From Gammaproteobacteria bacterium (GTDB taxonomy: Bacteria; Pseudomonadota; Gammaproteobacteria; Steroidobacterales; Rariloculaceae): DNA of 16,929 nucleotides. The notes under the pieces are model-generated. The model was not told where the DNA came from. It was given only the letters and a program-made list of their open reading frames with translations, and ran no database searches. Numbering within the stretch: position 1 is the first letter of the stretch; each line of letters starts with the position of its first letter. Location of the stretch: NCBI GenBank assembly GCA_017577365.1, contig PKRJ01000070.1, forward strand, positions 1 to 16,929. The letters run 5' to 3'. The position numbers and the translations under genes are program-made. Positions 6,266 through 14,968 of the stretch are shown piece after piece.

Positions 6266-7468
6266 ATGACGGAAGAGCTTTCGAGGACGGCCAAACCGCT
6301 CGACGGCGTCCGCGTGCTCGACTTGACGCGCATGGTCGCGGGCGGGATCGCAGGGATGCTGCTCGGCGATTTCGGCGCCGACGTCGTCAAGGTCGAGCAG
6401 CCGGGCGTCGGCGATCCGTTGCGTCATTGGACCGCCGGCGGTCATGCGCTGTGGTGGAAGGTCTACGCGCGAAACAAGCGTTTCATCACGCTGAACTTGA
6501 AAGCCGATGCCGGACGGAAGCTGCTGCTCGACATGCTTCCGCGCTTCGACGTCGTGATGGAATCGTTCGTGCCGGGCACGCTCGAGAAGCTCGGCTTAGG
6601 CTGGGAGACGCTGCACGGCGCGAGGCCCGGCCTCGTGCTGCTGCGCATCTCCGGCTGGGGTCAGACCGGCCCCGGCAGCCGCCGGCCCGGCTTCGGCACG
6701 TTGATCGAAGCCGCGAGCGGCTTCGCCGCGATGAACGGCGAGCCGGACGGGGCGCCGATCGTTCCCGCGTTCCCGCTCGCGGACGCGACGTCGGCGCTCT
6801 ACGCGGTGAACGCGATCATGTTCGCGCTGTATCACCGCGACGTGCACGGCGGCCCCGGACAGATCATCGACGTCTCGCTGTTCGAGTCGTTGTTCTCGCT
6901 GCTGGGGCCTCTGGCGGCCGAGTACGCGGCGCTCGGCACGGTGCGCGAACGGACCGGCAGCCGCTCGAAGAACTCGGCGCCGCGCGGATGCTATCGGACG
7001 AAGGACGGCAAGTGGCTCGCAGTCAGCGGCTCGACGCCGAAGATGGCCGAGCGCTTCCTCGAGAGCTACGGCCTCGGGCACATGCTGAAAGATCCCCGCT
7101 TCGCGACGAACGAGGCGAGGGTGCGGCACGCGCGCGAGGTCGACGAGGCCGTCGCGGAGGCAATCGCGTCGCGAACGCTCGCCGAGAACATGGCGATCGT
7201 CGAGGCGAACGGCCTGACCGCGGCGCCGGTGCAAACCGTCGCCGAGATCGAGCGCGATCCGCATTGGATCGACCGCGGGCTCGTGATCGACGTGCCGGAC
7301 GACGGCGCGAGCGTGCGGATGCACAACATCGTGCCGAAGCTTTCGGCGACGCCCGGCACGATTCGCCGGCCCGGCGCCGCGCTCGGCGCGGACAACGACG
7401 CGTTCTATCGCGAGATCGGGCTTTCCGCCGCCGAGATCGAGCGGTTGCGCGGCGAAGGCGTGATTTGA
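6266..7468 (+). CDS. Class III (CaiB/BaiF family) CoA-transferase
   Basis: Family III CoA-transferases move coenzyme A between carboxylic acids through an aspartyl-CoA thioester. The protein has 400 residues from the ATG at 6266 (405 from the ATG at 6251), typical for the family. It shows the N-terminal LDGVRVLDLTRMVAGG, LLGDFGADVVKVEQPGVGD, NKRFITLNLK and VVMESFVPGTLEKLGLGWE blocks. The catalytic aspartate is in FPLADATSALYAV (Asp173, position like Asp169 of formyl-CoA transferase). I favour 6266 because TGGGA lies 5 bases before it, whereas 6251 lacks a well-spaced site. The gene sits alone between the formate dehydrogenase and sel operons, facing against both. Formyl-CoA transferase would fit the formate context, but the sequence resembles the generic family, and succinyl-CoA-dependent transferases of other acids are equally possible. 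Confidence 0.9.
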   Translation: MTEELSRTAKPLDGVRVLDLTRMVAGGIAGMLLGDFGADVVKVEQPGVGDPLRHWTAGGHALWWKVYARNKRFITLNLKADAGRKLLLDMLPRFDVVMESFVPGTLEKLGLGWETLHGARPGLVLLRISGWGQTGPGSRRPGFGTLIEAASGFAAMNGEPDGAPIVPAFPLADATSALYAVNAIMFALYHRDVHGGPGQIIDVSLFESLFSLLGPLAAEYAALGTVRERTGSRSKNSAPRGCYRTKDGKWLAVSGSTPKMAERFLESYGLGHMLKDPRFATNEARVRHAREVDEAVAEAIASRTLAENMAIVEANGLTAAPVQTVAEIERDPHWIDRGLVIDVPDDGASVRMHNIVPKLSATPGTIRRPGAALGADNDAFYREIGLSAAEIERLRGEGVI

Positions 7469-7514
7469 TCCGAGTCGCGCGGCGCGTCGACGAGAACCGA
7501 TCGGCTCGTGCGGA

Positions 7515-8435
7515 CTATCGTCCGTTCCACAAGAGCGGATGACCGCTCGCGCGATGGTAGCCTTCGTCCGCGAGCAGCACGTCGAGCGTGAGGCTCGCGA
7601 GATCGTCGGCGACCGGATCGACGTCGGCGTCCGTCTCCTGGTAGAGGATCTTTCGATAGCTCTTACAGCGATCGCAGCATTCGGCACGGATCGCGTCGGG
7701 GCCGCCGTCGAGCGAGAGATAGGAAAGTCCTTGCACGGAGCGGCAATGACTACACGTGATGCGGACGAGATGCCACTCGGTCGCGCATAACGCGCAGTGC
7801 AGATAGCGCTGTCCGCGCGATATCGCGTCCTCGCGCACGACGCTCGCGACCGGCAACGTCCCGCAGGCCGGGCAGCCTTCGCCGGCTCCGATCCGCGATT
7901 CCACGTCGCTCGGCGAAAGCCCCGCGGCCGCTGCGGCGTACGGCACCTGGAGCGCGGCCATGACGAACGGCGCCGTTGCGGGATCGATCTGGTCGTCGCG
8001 GCGCGCGAGGAGCGCGTCGGCATACCGCTCGAGCGCGTTCGCGGACGCGTTCTCGAGACGTTCGAGCGCCTCTCGCGTGCTTCGCGGAAGATCGCCGCGG
8101 ACCGCGAGCGCTCGCACGAGGAGCCCCAGCACGTCGCGAAAGATCGGCGCATACGGCCCGACGACCGAAGGCAGCCTCGTTCCGCCGTCGACCGATCCTT
8201 CGTCGAGGTGAAGCATGCTCGGCTCGATCGCGTCGAGCGCCGCGTGCTGCGCGTCGGCGAGCGCGGCCATGAGATGCAAGTAGTCCGCGATCGACGAGCC
8301 GATCGCGCCTTCGCGAGCCAGCGCGCGAAAACGCGCGGCGCGCGCGGCGAAGAGACGCGCGGGATCCGGCAAGCGGATCCGCGGCGGCCGCTCGGCGCCC
8401 GCCTCAATCTGACCGCGTTCCAGGACTCGCCGCAT
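7515..8435 (-). CDS. fdhE: Formate dehydrogenase accessory protein FdhE
   Basis: FdhE is a cytoplasmic rubredoxin-like protein needed for activity of Tat-exported respiratory formate dehydrogenases; in E. coli it binds the catalytic subunit before export. The 306 residues match the family length. The N-terminal half is helical and alanine-rich. The C-terminal half carries four paired-cysteine knuckles: CPAC (188/191), CALC (214/217), CSHC (228/231) and CDRC (254/257), the last in the conserved CDRCKSYRKI context. The ATG at 8435 lies inside the gamma-subunit gene (32-base overlap), which suggests translational coupling. The order alpha-beta-gamma-fdhE is the same as in E. coli fdoGHI-fdhE. 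It converges with the CoA-transferase gene, with 46 bases between the stops and no convincing terminator there. Confidence 0.95.
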   Translation of the reverse strand: MRRVLERGQIEAGAERPPRIRLPDPARLFAARAARFRALAREGAIGSSIADYLHLMAALADAQHAALDAIEPSMLHLDEGSVDGGTRLPSVVGPYAPIFRDVLGLLVRALAVRGDLPRSTREALERLENASANALERYADALLARRDDQIDPATAPFVMAALQVPYAAAAAGLSPSDVESRIGAGEGCPACGTLPVASVVREDAISRGQRYLHCALCATEWHLVRITCSHCRSVQGLSYLSLDGGPDAIRAECCDRCKSYRKILYQETDADVDPVADDLASLTLDVLLADEGYHRASGHPLLWNGR

Positions 8436-9063
8436 GCCCTATCTTCTCGCGGAACCACGCGCGATGATGCTTGAACGCCCAGCCGGCGGTGACGTGTCCG
8501 CGGGTCATCGCGCGAATCGACCCTCGTACCCAGATCGCGGCGTAGACGTGCACGATGATGCCGAGGATCAGCACGAACGCGAAGAACGCGTGCGCGAGCG
8601 ACGCGAGGCGCACGGCGCCGATCGGGAACGCGTCCGAGAAATACCTCCGCCAGATCACGATGCCCGTGACGAGAAGCCCGGCGAGGCTGATCACCATCAC
8701 GAAGAACAGAAGCTTCTGGCCCGCGTTGTAGCGGCCGACCTCGGGCAGCTCGCCCTCGCGTCCCGAGAGCACCTGGCGTATGCGCCTGAGCCATTGCCAG
8801 TCGGCCGCACGCATCACGTTGTCCTTCGCGACCGCTGCCGCGAGCAACGCGAACGCGACGGTCATCACGACGCCCGCGAACGGATGCAGGATCCTCGTCC
8901 ACGTCCCGCCGCCGAAGAGCGCGGAGAGCGCGAACAGCGACGGATGGAACAGCGCGAGCCCCGACAGCGCGGCAATGACGAAGAGCACGGCGACGATCCA
9001 GTGAATCGTGCGTTCGTTCGCGCTGTAGCGTTCGAGCAGGATGCGCGGCACGGGCTCATTCAT
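8404..9063 (-). CDS. fdnI: Formate dehydrogenase gamma subunit, cytochrome b556
   Basis: This is the membrane-anchoring di-heme cytochrome b that takes electrons from the beta subunit and reduces quinone. The 219 residues match E. coli FdnI (217). Four hydrophobic helices are visible, roughly 19-40, 58-79, 117-138 and 151-178. The expected heme ligands are present: His21 in helix 1, His60 (RILHPFAG) in helix 2, His158 (LAHAFF) and His172 (IIVHVY) in helix 4. RYNAGQK (111-117) between helices 2 and 3 is a family signature, and AIWVRGSIRAM follows helix 4. The ATG at 9063 overlaps the beta-subunit stop by 8 bases. FdoI is the alternative name; the sequence cannot separate FDH-N from FDH-O. Confidence 0.95.
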   Translation of the reverse strand: MNEPVPRILLERYSANERTIHWIVAVLFVIAALSGLALFHPSLFALSALFGGGTWTRILHPFAGVVMTVAFALLAAAVAKDNVMRAADWQWLRRIRQVLSGREGELPEVGRYNAGQKLLFFVMVISLAGLLVTGIVIWRRYFSDAFPIGAVRLASLAHAFFAFVLILGIIVHVYAAIWVRGSIRAMTRGHVTAGWAFKHHRAWFREKIGHAASPGTRSD

Positions 9064-9988
9064 CGGTCGTCTCCCGTCTCGCGCGAACGGCGCTCGCGCC
9101 GACCGCGCGCGCGGCCTCGCGCTCGTCGTCGTCCGTCGTTTCGTTCGGACCGACGCGGATATAGTGCAGGAAGCCCGCGAACGCCGCGAGCAGCATGCCG
9201 GCAACGCCCAAAGGCTTCGCGACGCCCTTCCATACCTTGACGAGCGTGCTGATCTTCGGATCGGCCGGCAAATCGTTATAAAGCTCCGGCCGGTCGCGAT
9301 GATGCAGCACGTACATCACGTGCGTGCCGCCGACGCCTTCGGGATCGTAGATGCCAGCGTTCTCGAAGCCGCGCGACTTCAGGTCCTCGACCCGCTCCTC
9401 CGCGTGTCGCAGCATGTCCTCCTTCGTGCCGAAAACGAGCGCGCCGGTCGGGCACGCTTTGACGCACGCGGGCTCGCGTCCGGCCGCGACGCGATCGGAG
9501 CAGAGCGTGCATTTGTACGCCTTGCCGTCGACGCCCGAGAGCCGCGGGATGTTGAACGGGCAGCCGGTGATGCAGTAGCCGCAGCCGATGCAGTGCTCGC
9601 TGTCGAAGTCGACGATGCCGTTCGCGTACTGCACGATCGCGCCGGGCGACGGGCACGCGGCGAGGCAGCCCGGCTCCGCGCAATGCATGCAGCCGTCCTT
9701 GCGGATCAGCCACTCGAGATCGCCGCGCTCGTTCTCGTGCTCGGCGAAACGCATCACGGTCCACGAATGCTCGGTGAGATCGAGCGGGTTGTCGTAGACC
9801 CCCGAGCACGTGCCGATCTCGTCGCGCAGGTCGTTCCATTCCATGCACGCGACCTGACACGCCTTGCAGCCGATGCACTTCGACGTGTCGATCAGCTTCG
9901 CGACCGGCGCGGTCCTCGCGCGGCGCACCTGCGGCGGCTTCGTCGTCGTCGCGGAGCGGCGAACGATGTCCTGGGATTCGAGTGCCAT
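9056..9988 (-). CDS. fdnH: Formate dehydrogenase beta subunit, four-cluster ferredoxin protein
   Basis: This subunit wires electrons from the alpha subunit to the cytochrome b subunit through four [4Fe-4S] clusters. The 310 residues contain four cysteine groups: 38/41/44/48, 100/103/108/112, 133/136/139/143 and 160/163/175/179. A C-terminal transmembrane helix (about 254-278) anchors it with its globular part in the periplasm, as in FdnH. It has no Tat signal of its own, consistent with export in complex with the alpha subunit. A charged tail of about 30 residues follows the helix. The ATG at 9988 shares one base with the alpha-subunit stop (TGATG). The open frame extends upstream to 10201, but that part overlaps the alpha-subunit coding region and has no family resemblance. 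The symbol fdxH is also used for this family. Confidence 0.95.
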   Translation of the reverse strand: MALESQDIVRRSATTTKPPQVRRARTAPVAKLIDTSKCIGCKACQVACMEWNDLRDEIGTCSGVYDNPLDLTEHSWTVMRFAEHENERGDLEWLIRKDGCMHCAEPGCLAACPSPGAIVQYANGIVDFDSEHCIGCGYCITGCPFNIPRLSGVDGKAYKCTLCSDRVAAGREPACVKACPTGALVFGTKEDMLRHAEERVEDLKSRGFENAGIYDPEGVGGTHVMYVLHHRDRPELYNDLPADPKISTLVKVWKGVAKPLGVAGMLLAAFAGFLHYIRVGPNETTDDDEREAARAVGASAVRARRETTDE

Positions 9989-12900
9989 CACGCCTTCTCC
10001 ACGCGCACGAGGAACGACTTGAACTCCGGCGTCTGCACGTTCGCGTCGCCGACGAACGGCGTCAGCGTATTCGCGAGGAAGCCGGGCCTGGCGAGGCCGG
10101 TGAAGCCCCAGTGGATCGGGATGCCGACGGTATGCACGCGGCGGCCGTCGATGTCGAGCGACTTGATCCGCTTCGTCACGACCGCGACCGCGGTGATCCA
10201 ACCGCGGTTCGAGATCACGCGCACGCGATCGCCCGCGGCGACGCCGAGCTCGGCCGCGAGCTCCTCGCCGATCTCGACGAATTGCTCGGGCTGCATGATC
10301 GCGTTGAGCCGCACGTGCTTCGTCCAGAAATGGAAATGCTCCGTGAGACGGTACGTCGTCGCGACGTGCGGGAACTCTGCCGCGTTACCGAACTCGCGCC
10401 GGTCGCCTTCGAAGACGCGCGCGGCCGGGTTGCTGACCGCGCGACGCTCGTCGGGATAGAGCGGGTTGTAGCCGAGCGGCGTCTCGAACGGCTCGTAGTG
10501 CTCGGGGAACGGCCCGTCGGCGAGGGCCGCCCGTCCGAAGAACCGCGCAATGCCTTCCTGGTTCATGATGAACGGCCCCATGCCGGCTGCCGGGTCCTGG
10601 TCGACCGGATAGTCCGGCGTGTCGGCGCCGACCCAGCGCGTGCCGTTCCACTCGATGAGCTTGCGCTCTGGATTCCACGGGCGTCCGCTCGGATCGCACG
10701 ACGCGCGGTTGTAGAGCACGCGGCGGTTCGCTGGCCATGACCACGCCCAGTTCAGCGTCTGACCGATGCCGGTCGGATCCGAGTTGTCGCGGCGCGCCAT
10801 CTGGTTGCCGGCCTCGGTCCAGCAGCCCGCATAGATCCAGCAGCCGCACGCCGTCGAGCCGTCGGCGCGCAGCTCACCGAAGCCCGAAAGCTGCTCGCCG
10901 GCGCGGCGGACGATCCGCGTCGGCTCCGTCTCGTCGACGACGTCCGCGAGCGCCTTGCCGTTGTACTCCTTCGCGATCTCCTCCGGAGACGGATGCTCCG
11001 GATTCGCGTACGGCCACGTGAGGTTCAGGATCGGGTCCGGGAACGCACCGCCCTCCTCCTCGTACAGCTTCCGCAGCCGCCGGAAGATCCGGGACATGAT
11101 CTCGATGTCGGTCTTGGCCTCGCCCGGAGGATCGGCGCCCTTCCAGTGCCACTGCAGCCAGCGGCCGGAGTTCACGAGCGCGCCGTCTTCCTCGGCGAAG
11201 CACGTCGTCGGCAGCCTGAAGACCTCGGTCTCGATCGTGCTCGGATCGACGTCGTTGTGCTCGCCGAAATTGCGCCAGAACTCCGACGTCTCGGTCACGA
11301 GCGGATCCATCACGACGAGGAACTTGAGTTTCGCGAGCGCCGCGGCGAGCTTCGCCTTGTGAGGCGCGGCCGCGAGCGGATTGAAGCCCTGCGCGAGATA
11401 ACCGTTGAACCGGCCCTGATACATCAGCTCGTACGTCTGCAGCATGTCGTAGACGCGGTCGAGCTTCGGGAGATAGTCGTAGGCCCAATCGTTGTCCTCG
11501 CGCGCGGCCTCCCCCCACCACGCCTTCTGCAGGCTGACGAAGAAGCGCGGGTAGTTCTGCCAGTAGCTCATCTGGTTCGGGCGCAACGGCTGCTGCGTCC
11601 TGGCGGTGATGTAATCCGCGAAGCGCTGCTCGTGGTCGCGCGGCAGCGTGAGATAGCCCGGCAAGAGATCGGACAACAGGCCGAGATCGGTGAGGCCCTG
11701 GATGTTCGAATGCCCGCGCAGCGCGTTCATGCCGCCGCCCGAGACGCCGATATTGCCGAGCAGGAGCTGCAGCATCGCGCCGCAGCGGATCATCTGCGAG
11801 CCGATCGAATGCTGCGTCCAGCCGAGCGCGTACATGATCGTCATCGCACGCTCCGGCGTGGCGGTCGACGCGACGAGCTCGCACACCTCGAGGAACTTCT
11901 CCCTCGGCGTGCCGCAGATGCGCTCGACCATCTCCGGCGTGTAGCGCGAGTAGTGCCGACGCATCAGGTTCAGCACGCAGCGCGGGTGCGAGAACGTCGG
12001 ATCGGTGCGCACGTAGCCGTTCTCGTCGAGCTCGTAGTCCCAGCTCGAGCGGTCGTACGTCCTGCGCTCGGGGTCGTAGCCGGAATAGAGCCCGCTTTCG
12101 AACGCGAAGTCTTCCTTGACGATGAACGACGCGTCCGTGTAGTTCGCGACGTACTCGTGCTGGATGCGATCGTTCTCGAGGAGATAGCGGATCAGACCGC
12201 CGAGGAACGCGATGTCGGTGCCGGTGCGGATCGGCACGTAGACGTCCGCGACAGACGCCGAGCGCGTGAAGCGCGGATCGACGACGACGAGGCGAGCGCC
12301 GTTGTTCGCCTTCGCCTCGGTGACCCACTTGAAGCCGCACGGGTGCGCCTCGGCGGCGTTGCCGCCCATGATCAGCACGAGGTCGGCATTCTTGATGTCG
12401 ACCCAGTGGTTCGTCATGGCTCCACGGCCGAACGTCGGGGCAAGACCTGCCACCGTCGGGCCGTGTCAGACGCGCGCCTGGTTATCGAATGCGACGAGCC
12501 CTAGGCTCCGAACGATCTTGTGCGTGAGATAACCGGTCTCGTTGCTGCTCGCCGACGCGGCGAGCATGCCCGTCGTCGTCCAGCGATTCACCGTGCGGCC
12601 GGCCGCGTCCCGCGTCACGAGATTCGCGTCGCGGTCCTGCTTCAACAGCCGCGCGATGCGGTCGAGCGCCTCGTCCCACGAAATACGCTGCCAACGGTCC
12701 GAGCGCGGCGCGCGGTACTCGGGGTACTTCAGCCGGCTCGGGCTGTGGATGAAATCGATGAGTCCCGCCCCCTTCGGGCACAGCGTGCCGCGATTGACCG
12801 GATGATCCGGATCGCCCTCGATGTGGAAGATCGTCGACTTCGCGTTCTTCGAGCGATCGCCGAGCGAATACATGAGAATCCCGCAGGACACGGAGCAGTA

Positions 12901-13056
12901 CGGGCACGTGTTCCGCGTCTCGGTCGCTTTCGCGAGCTTGAAGTCCCGGGCGCTCGCGACCGCCTCGCTCGGCGAGAAGCCGAGCAGCGCCAGGCTAGAG
13001 CCTGCGAGCGATGCACCCGAGAACGTCAAGAACTCGCGCCTGGTCATGTCGGTCAT
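9988..13056 (-). CDS. fdnG: Formate dehydrogenase alpha subunit, selenoprotein (UGA read as selenocysteine)
   Basis: This is the catalytic subunit, oxidising formate to CO2 at a molybdenum or tungsten bis-MGD centre in the periplasm. Translated through one in-frame UGA it has 1022 residues, as in E. coli FdnG (1015). The N-terminus MTDMTRREFL followed by a hydrophobic stretch is a twin-arginine signal. Cys51, Cys54, Cys58 and Cys93 bind one [4Fe-4S] cluster. The UGA at 12468-12466 is codon 197, in NQARV-Sec-HGPTV, exactly the FdnG active-site context, with His198 next to it. Downstream, FGRGAMTNHWVDIKNAD and VMGGNAAEAH-like blocks match the family. The ATG at 13056 follows AGGGGGAG. A gene finder that treats UGA only as stop would split this into two ORFs (13056-12466 and 12453-9988); it is not a pseudogene. 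It is the first gene of the operon with fdnH, fdnI and fdhE. Confidence 0.97.
12436..12455 (-). promoter_or_regulatory. Bacterial SECIS hairpin in fdnG mRNA
   Basis: On the minus strand the RNA folds as CGG, bulged U (12452), GGCA, loop GGUCU (12447-12443), UGCC, CCG. The GGUCU loop, the bulged U on the 5' side of the stem, and the 18 nt between UGA and loop are the same as in the E. coli fdhF element. These are the features the SelB winged helices recognise. The hairpin is translated as part of the protein after Sec197. Confidence 0.93.
12466..12468 (-). other. Selenocysteine-inserting UGA codon
   Basis: This in-frame UGA is codon 197 of fdnG, flanked by QARV and HGPTV. It sits where E. coli FdnG carries selenocysteine 196, the metal-binding active-site residue. 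The protein continues in the same frame for another 825 residues with full similarity to the family. Confidence 0.97.
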
Positions 13057-13059
13057 GGG

Positions 13060-13067
13060 CTCCCCCT
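13060..13067 (-). promoter_or_regulatory. Ribosome-binding site of fdnG
   Basis: The minus strand reads AGGGGGAG just before the ATG at 13056, with AGGGGG 5 bases from the start. It supports 13056 over the internal ATG at 13047, which would leave a shorter Tat signal. Confidence 0.7.
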
Positions 13068-13099
13068 TGACATCGAGCCAGACGAGCGGTGTACGGACG

Positions 13100-13105
13100 A
13101 GTATA
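13100..13105 (-). promoter_or_regulatory. Possible -10 element for the formate dehydrogenase operon
   Basis: The minus strand reads TATACT, five of six matches to the sigma-70 -10 consensus, about 44 bases upstream of the fdnG ATG. The -35 position (17-bp spacer) falls in the leuA terminator stem and has no good match, so transcription may need an activator. The short gap between terminator and gene leaves little other room for a promoter. Confidence 0.4.
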
Positions 13106-13120
13106 CCTCCCGGGCGCACG

Positions 13121-13157
13121 AAAATGGGGCCGGCGCCGAAAAAGGCGCCGGCCCCAT
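13121..13157 (-). terminator. Rho-independent terminator of leuA
   Basis: A perfect 14-bp inverted repeat, ATGGGGCCGGCGCC at 13124-13137 and its complement at 13144-13157, encloses a 6-base loop. On the minus strand it is followed by a short T run (13124-13121), 15 bases after the leuA stop. No T run follows on the plus strand, so it acts for leuA and insulates the formate dehydrogenase operon. Confidence 0.85.
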
Positions 13158-13172
13158 CACGTTCGTCAAGAA

Positions 13173-14951
13173 TCAGCGAGCGGCCGCCGCGCGAAGGTCC
13201 GTCCGCAACCGCGCGCCGGTGCGCCCGACCGCGGAGAGCACGGCCTGCATCGTCGCGATCGCGCTGTCCTCGTCGATCGCGCAGGCCGCGCTCTGCTCGA
13301 CGCCGACCGAGACGATCACGGACGCGAGCGCCTGCGCATCGGTGCCCGACTGCAGCGCGTGCTCCTCGAACGCGATGACCCGCAGGCTCGAGTCGAGCCG
13401 CCGCTCGATCGCGTCGATCAACGCCTCGACGAGCCCCTGCCCTTCGCCGGTCAGCGTGACGTCGCCGTCCGCGGTCGCGACGTGGAAATGCCCCACGGTG
13501 CGCTGCTGCTCCGACTTCGAGTCGTAGCCGACGAGCTTCCAGCCGGCCGGCACGGACGCGAGCTCGGAATCGAACAGCGCGCGGATCTCGGCCGACTTGA
13601 TCTCGCGGCCGGTGCGATCGGCCTCGCGCTGCACGATATCGCTGATGACCGGGTGCATCCACTTCGGCAACGAGATGCCGTGATCGCGCTCGAGCACGAG
13701 CGCGACGCCGCCCTTGCCGGACTGGCTGTTGATGCGCACGACCTCCTCGTAACGGCGGCCGAGATCGCGCGGGTCGATCGGCAAGTACGCGACTTCCCAC
13801 TTCGTCGCGCCGTGCTGGCGGTGATAGGCCATGGACTTCCGGATCGCGTCCTGATGGCTGCCCGAGAACGCCGCGTAGACGAGCTCGCCCGCCCACGGGT
13901 GCCGCGGATGCACCGGCATCGACGTGCAGCGCTTGTACACCTCGACGATGCGCTTCATGTCGGAGAAATCGAGCCTCGGATCGACGCCGCGCGAGTAGAG
14001 GTTCATCGCCATCGTGACGATGTCCATGTTGCCGGTCCGCTCGCCGTTGCCGAACAGCGTTCCCTCGACGCGGTCCGCGCCCGCCATCACGCCGAGCTCC
14101 GCCGCGGCGACCGCGCAGCCGCGGTCGTTGTGCGTATGCAGGCTGATGCGAATGTGCTCGCGATCCTTGACGTGCCGGCAGAAGTACTCGACCTGATCCG
14201 CGAAGACGTTCGGCGTCGTCATCTCGACCGTCGCCGGCAGATTGATGATCACCGGCTGGCCTTCGTCCGGCCGCCAGACGTCGAGCACGGCGTTCACGAC
14301 CTCGACCGCGTACTCGGGCTCGGTCCCCGAGAAGCTCTCCGGCGAGTACTGGAAGATCCATCGCGTGCCGGGCCGCTTCGCCGCGGCTTCCTTGACGAGG
14401 CGCGCCCCTTCGACCGCGATGCGGATGATCTCGTCGCGGTCCGCGGCGAAAACCTGCTCGCGCTGGACCGGCGACGTCGAGTTGTAGACGTGCACGATCG
14501 CCCGCTCGACGCCGTCGAGCGCCTCGAACGTTTTCTCGATCAGATGGCGCCGCGCCTGCGTCAGGACCTGCACGGTCACGTCGCGCGGGATGCGGCGCTC
14601 CTCGATCAGCCGCCGCGTGAAGTCGAGCTCGGTCTGCGACGCCGACGGGAACCCGATCTCGATTTCCTTGAAGCCGATCTCGACGAGCAAGTCGAACAGC
14701 TCGAGCTTCTGCTCGACCGACATCGGCGCGACGAGCGCCTGATTGCCGTCGCGAAGATCGACGCTGCACCAGTCGGGCGCGGCCTCGATGACGCGGTCGG
14801 GCCAGGTCCGATCGCGGAGCACGATCGGAAGGTACGGAACGTACTTGCGATGGTCGAACGACGGCCGGTCGAGCGGCCACGACGACTGCGTCGCGCCTGC
14901 CGTGCCGGACGCTACGGCTTCGGTCCCTGGGCTATCGTGCGTCGTGCTCAT
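13173..14951 (-). CDS. leuA: 2-isopropylmalate synthase
   Basis: LeuA condenses acetyl-CoA with 2-oxoisovalerate, the first committed step of leucine synthesis. The 592-residue length and sequence fit the long LeuA subfamily (fungal/actinobacterial type, also found in some proteobacteria) rather than the roughly 520-residue E. coli type. The TIM-barrel domain shows VDLRDGNQALV (Arg67, Asp68), IGFPSASQTELDF, the metal-binding LHTHNDRG (His272, His274) and LFGNGERTGN (299-308). The C-terminal part, from about residue 460, is the allosteric LeuA dimer domain that binds leucine. The ATG at 14951 follows AGGAG 9 bases upstream; the frame runs on to 15071 but without family resemblance. It is divergent from an Lrp-type regulator gene, a plausible controller, and ends at a strong terminator. 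Confidence 0.95.
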   Translation of the reverse strand: MSTTHDSPGTEAVASGTAGATQSSWPLDRPSFDHRKYVPYLPIVLRDRTWPDRVIEAAPDWCSVDLRDGNQALVAPMSVEQKLELFDLLVEIGFKEIEIGFPSASQTELDFTRRLIEERRIPRDVTVQVLTQARRHLIEKTFEALDGVERAIVHVYNSTSPVQREQVFAADRDEIIRIAVEGARLVKEAAAKRPGTRWIFQYSPESFSGTEPEYAVEVVNAVLDVWRPDEGQPVIINLPATVEMTTPNVFADQVEYFCRHVKDREHIRISLHTHNDRGCAVAAAELGVMAGADRVEGTLFGNGERTGNMDIVTMAMNLYSRGVDPRLDFSDMKRIVEVYKRCTSMPVHPRHPWAGELVYAAFSGSHQDAIRKSMAYHRQHGATKWEVAYLPIDPRDLGRRYEEVVRINSQSGKGGVALVLERDHGISLPKWMHPVISDIVQREADRTGREIKSAEIRALFDSELASVPAGWKLVGYDSKSEQQRTVGHFHVATADGDVTLTGEGQGLVEALIDAIERRLDSSLRVIAFEEHALQSGTDAQALASVIVSVGVEQSAACAIDEDSAIATMQAVLSAVGRTGARLRTDLRAAAAR

Positions 14952-14960
14952 CTTCGATGA

Positions 14961-14965
14961 CTCCT
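14961..14965 (-). promoter_or_regulatory. Ribosome-binding site of leuA
   Basis: The minus strand reads AGGAG, 9 bases before the ATG at 14951. It decides the start against the in-frame upstream extension to 15071. Confidence 0.7.
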
Positions 14966-14968
14966 GAT

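Noticed and set aside
7469..7514. Terminator between the convergent CoA-transferase and fdhE genes
   Set aside because: Only a 5-bp ACGAG/CTCGT pairing with a 10-nt loop is present, with no T run on either strand.
9988..12453. Separate 821-codon oxidoreductase gene beginning at 12453
   Set aside because: It is the C-terminal part of fdnG after the selenocysteine codon. There is no ribosome site, and the preceding sequence joins it in frame to the N-terminal half.
12466..14880. A long minus-strand ORF of about 804 codons ending at 12466
   Set aside because: Only its last roughly 197 codons (from 13056) are real and belong to fdnG before the Sec UGA. The rest overlaps leuA out of frame and shows arginine/alanine-rich shadow composition.
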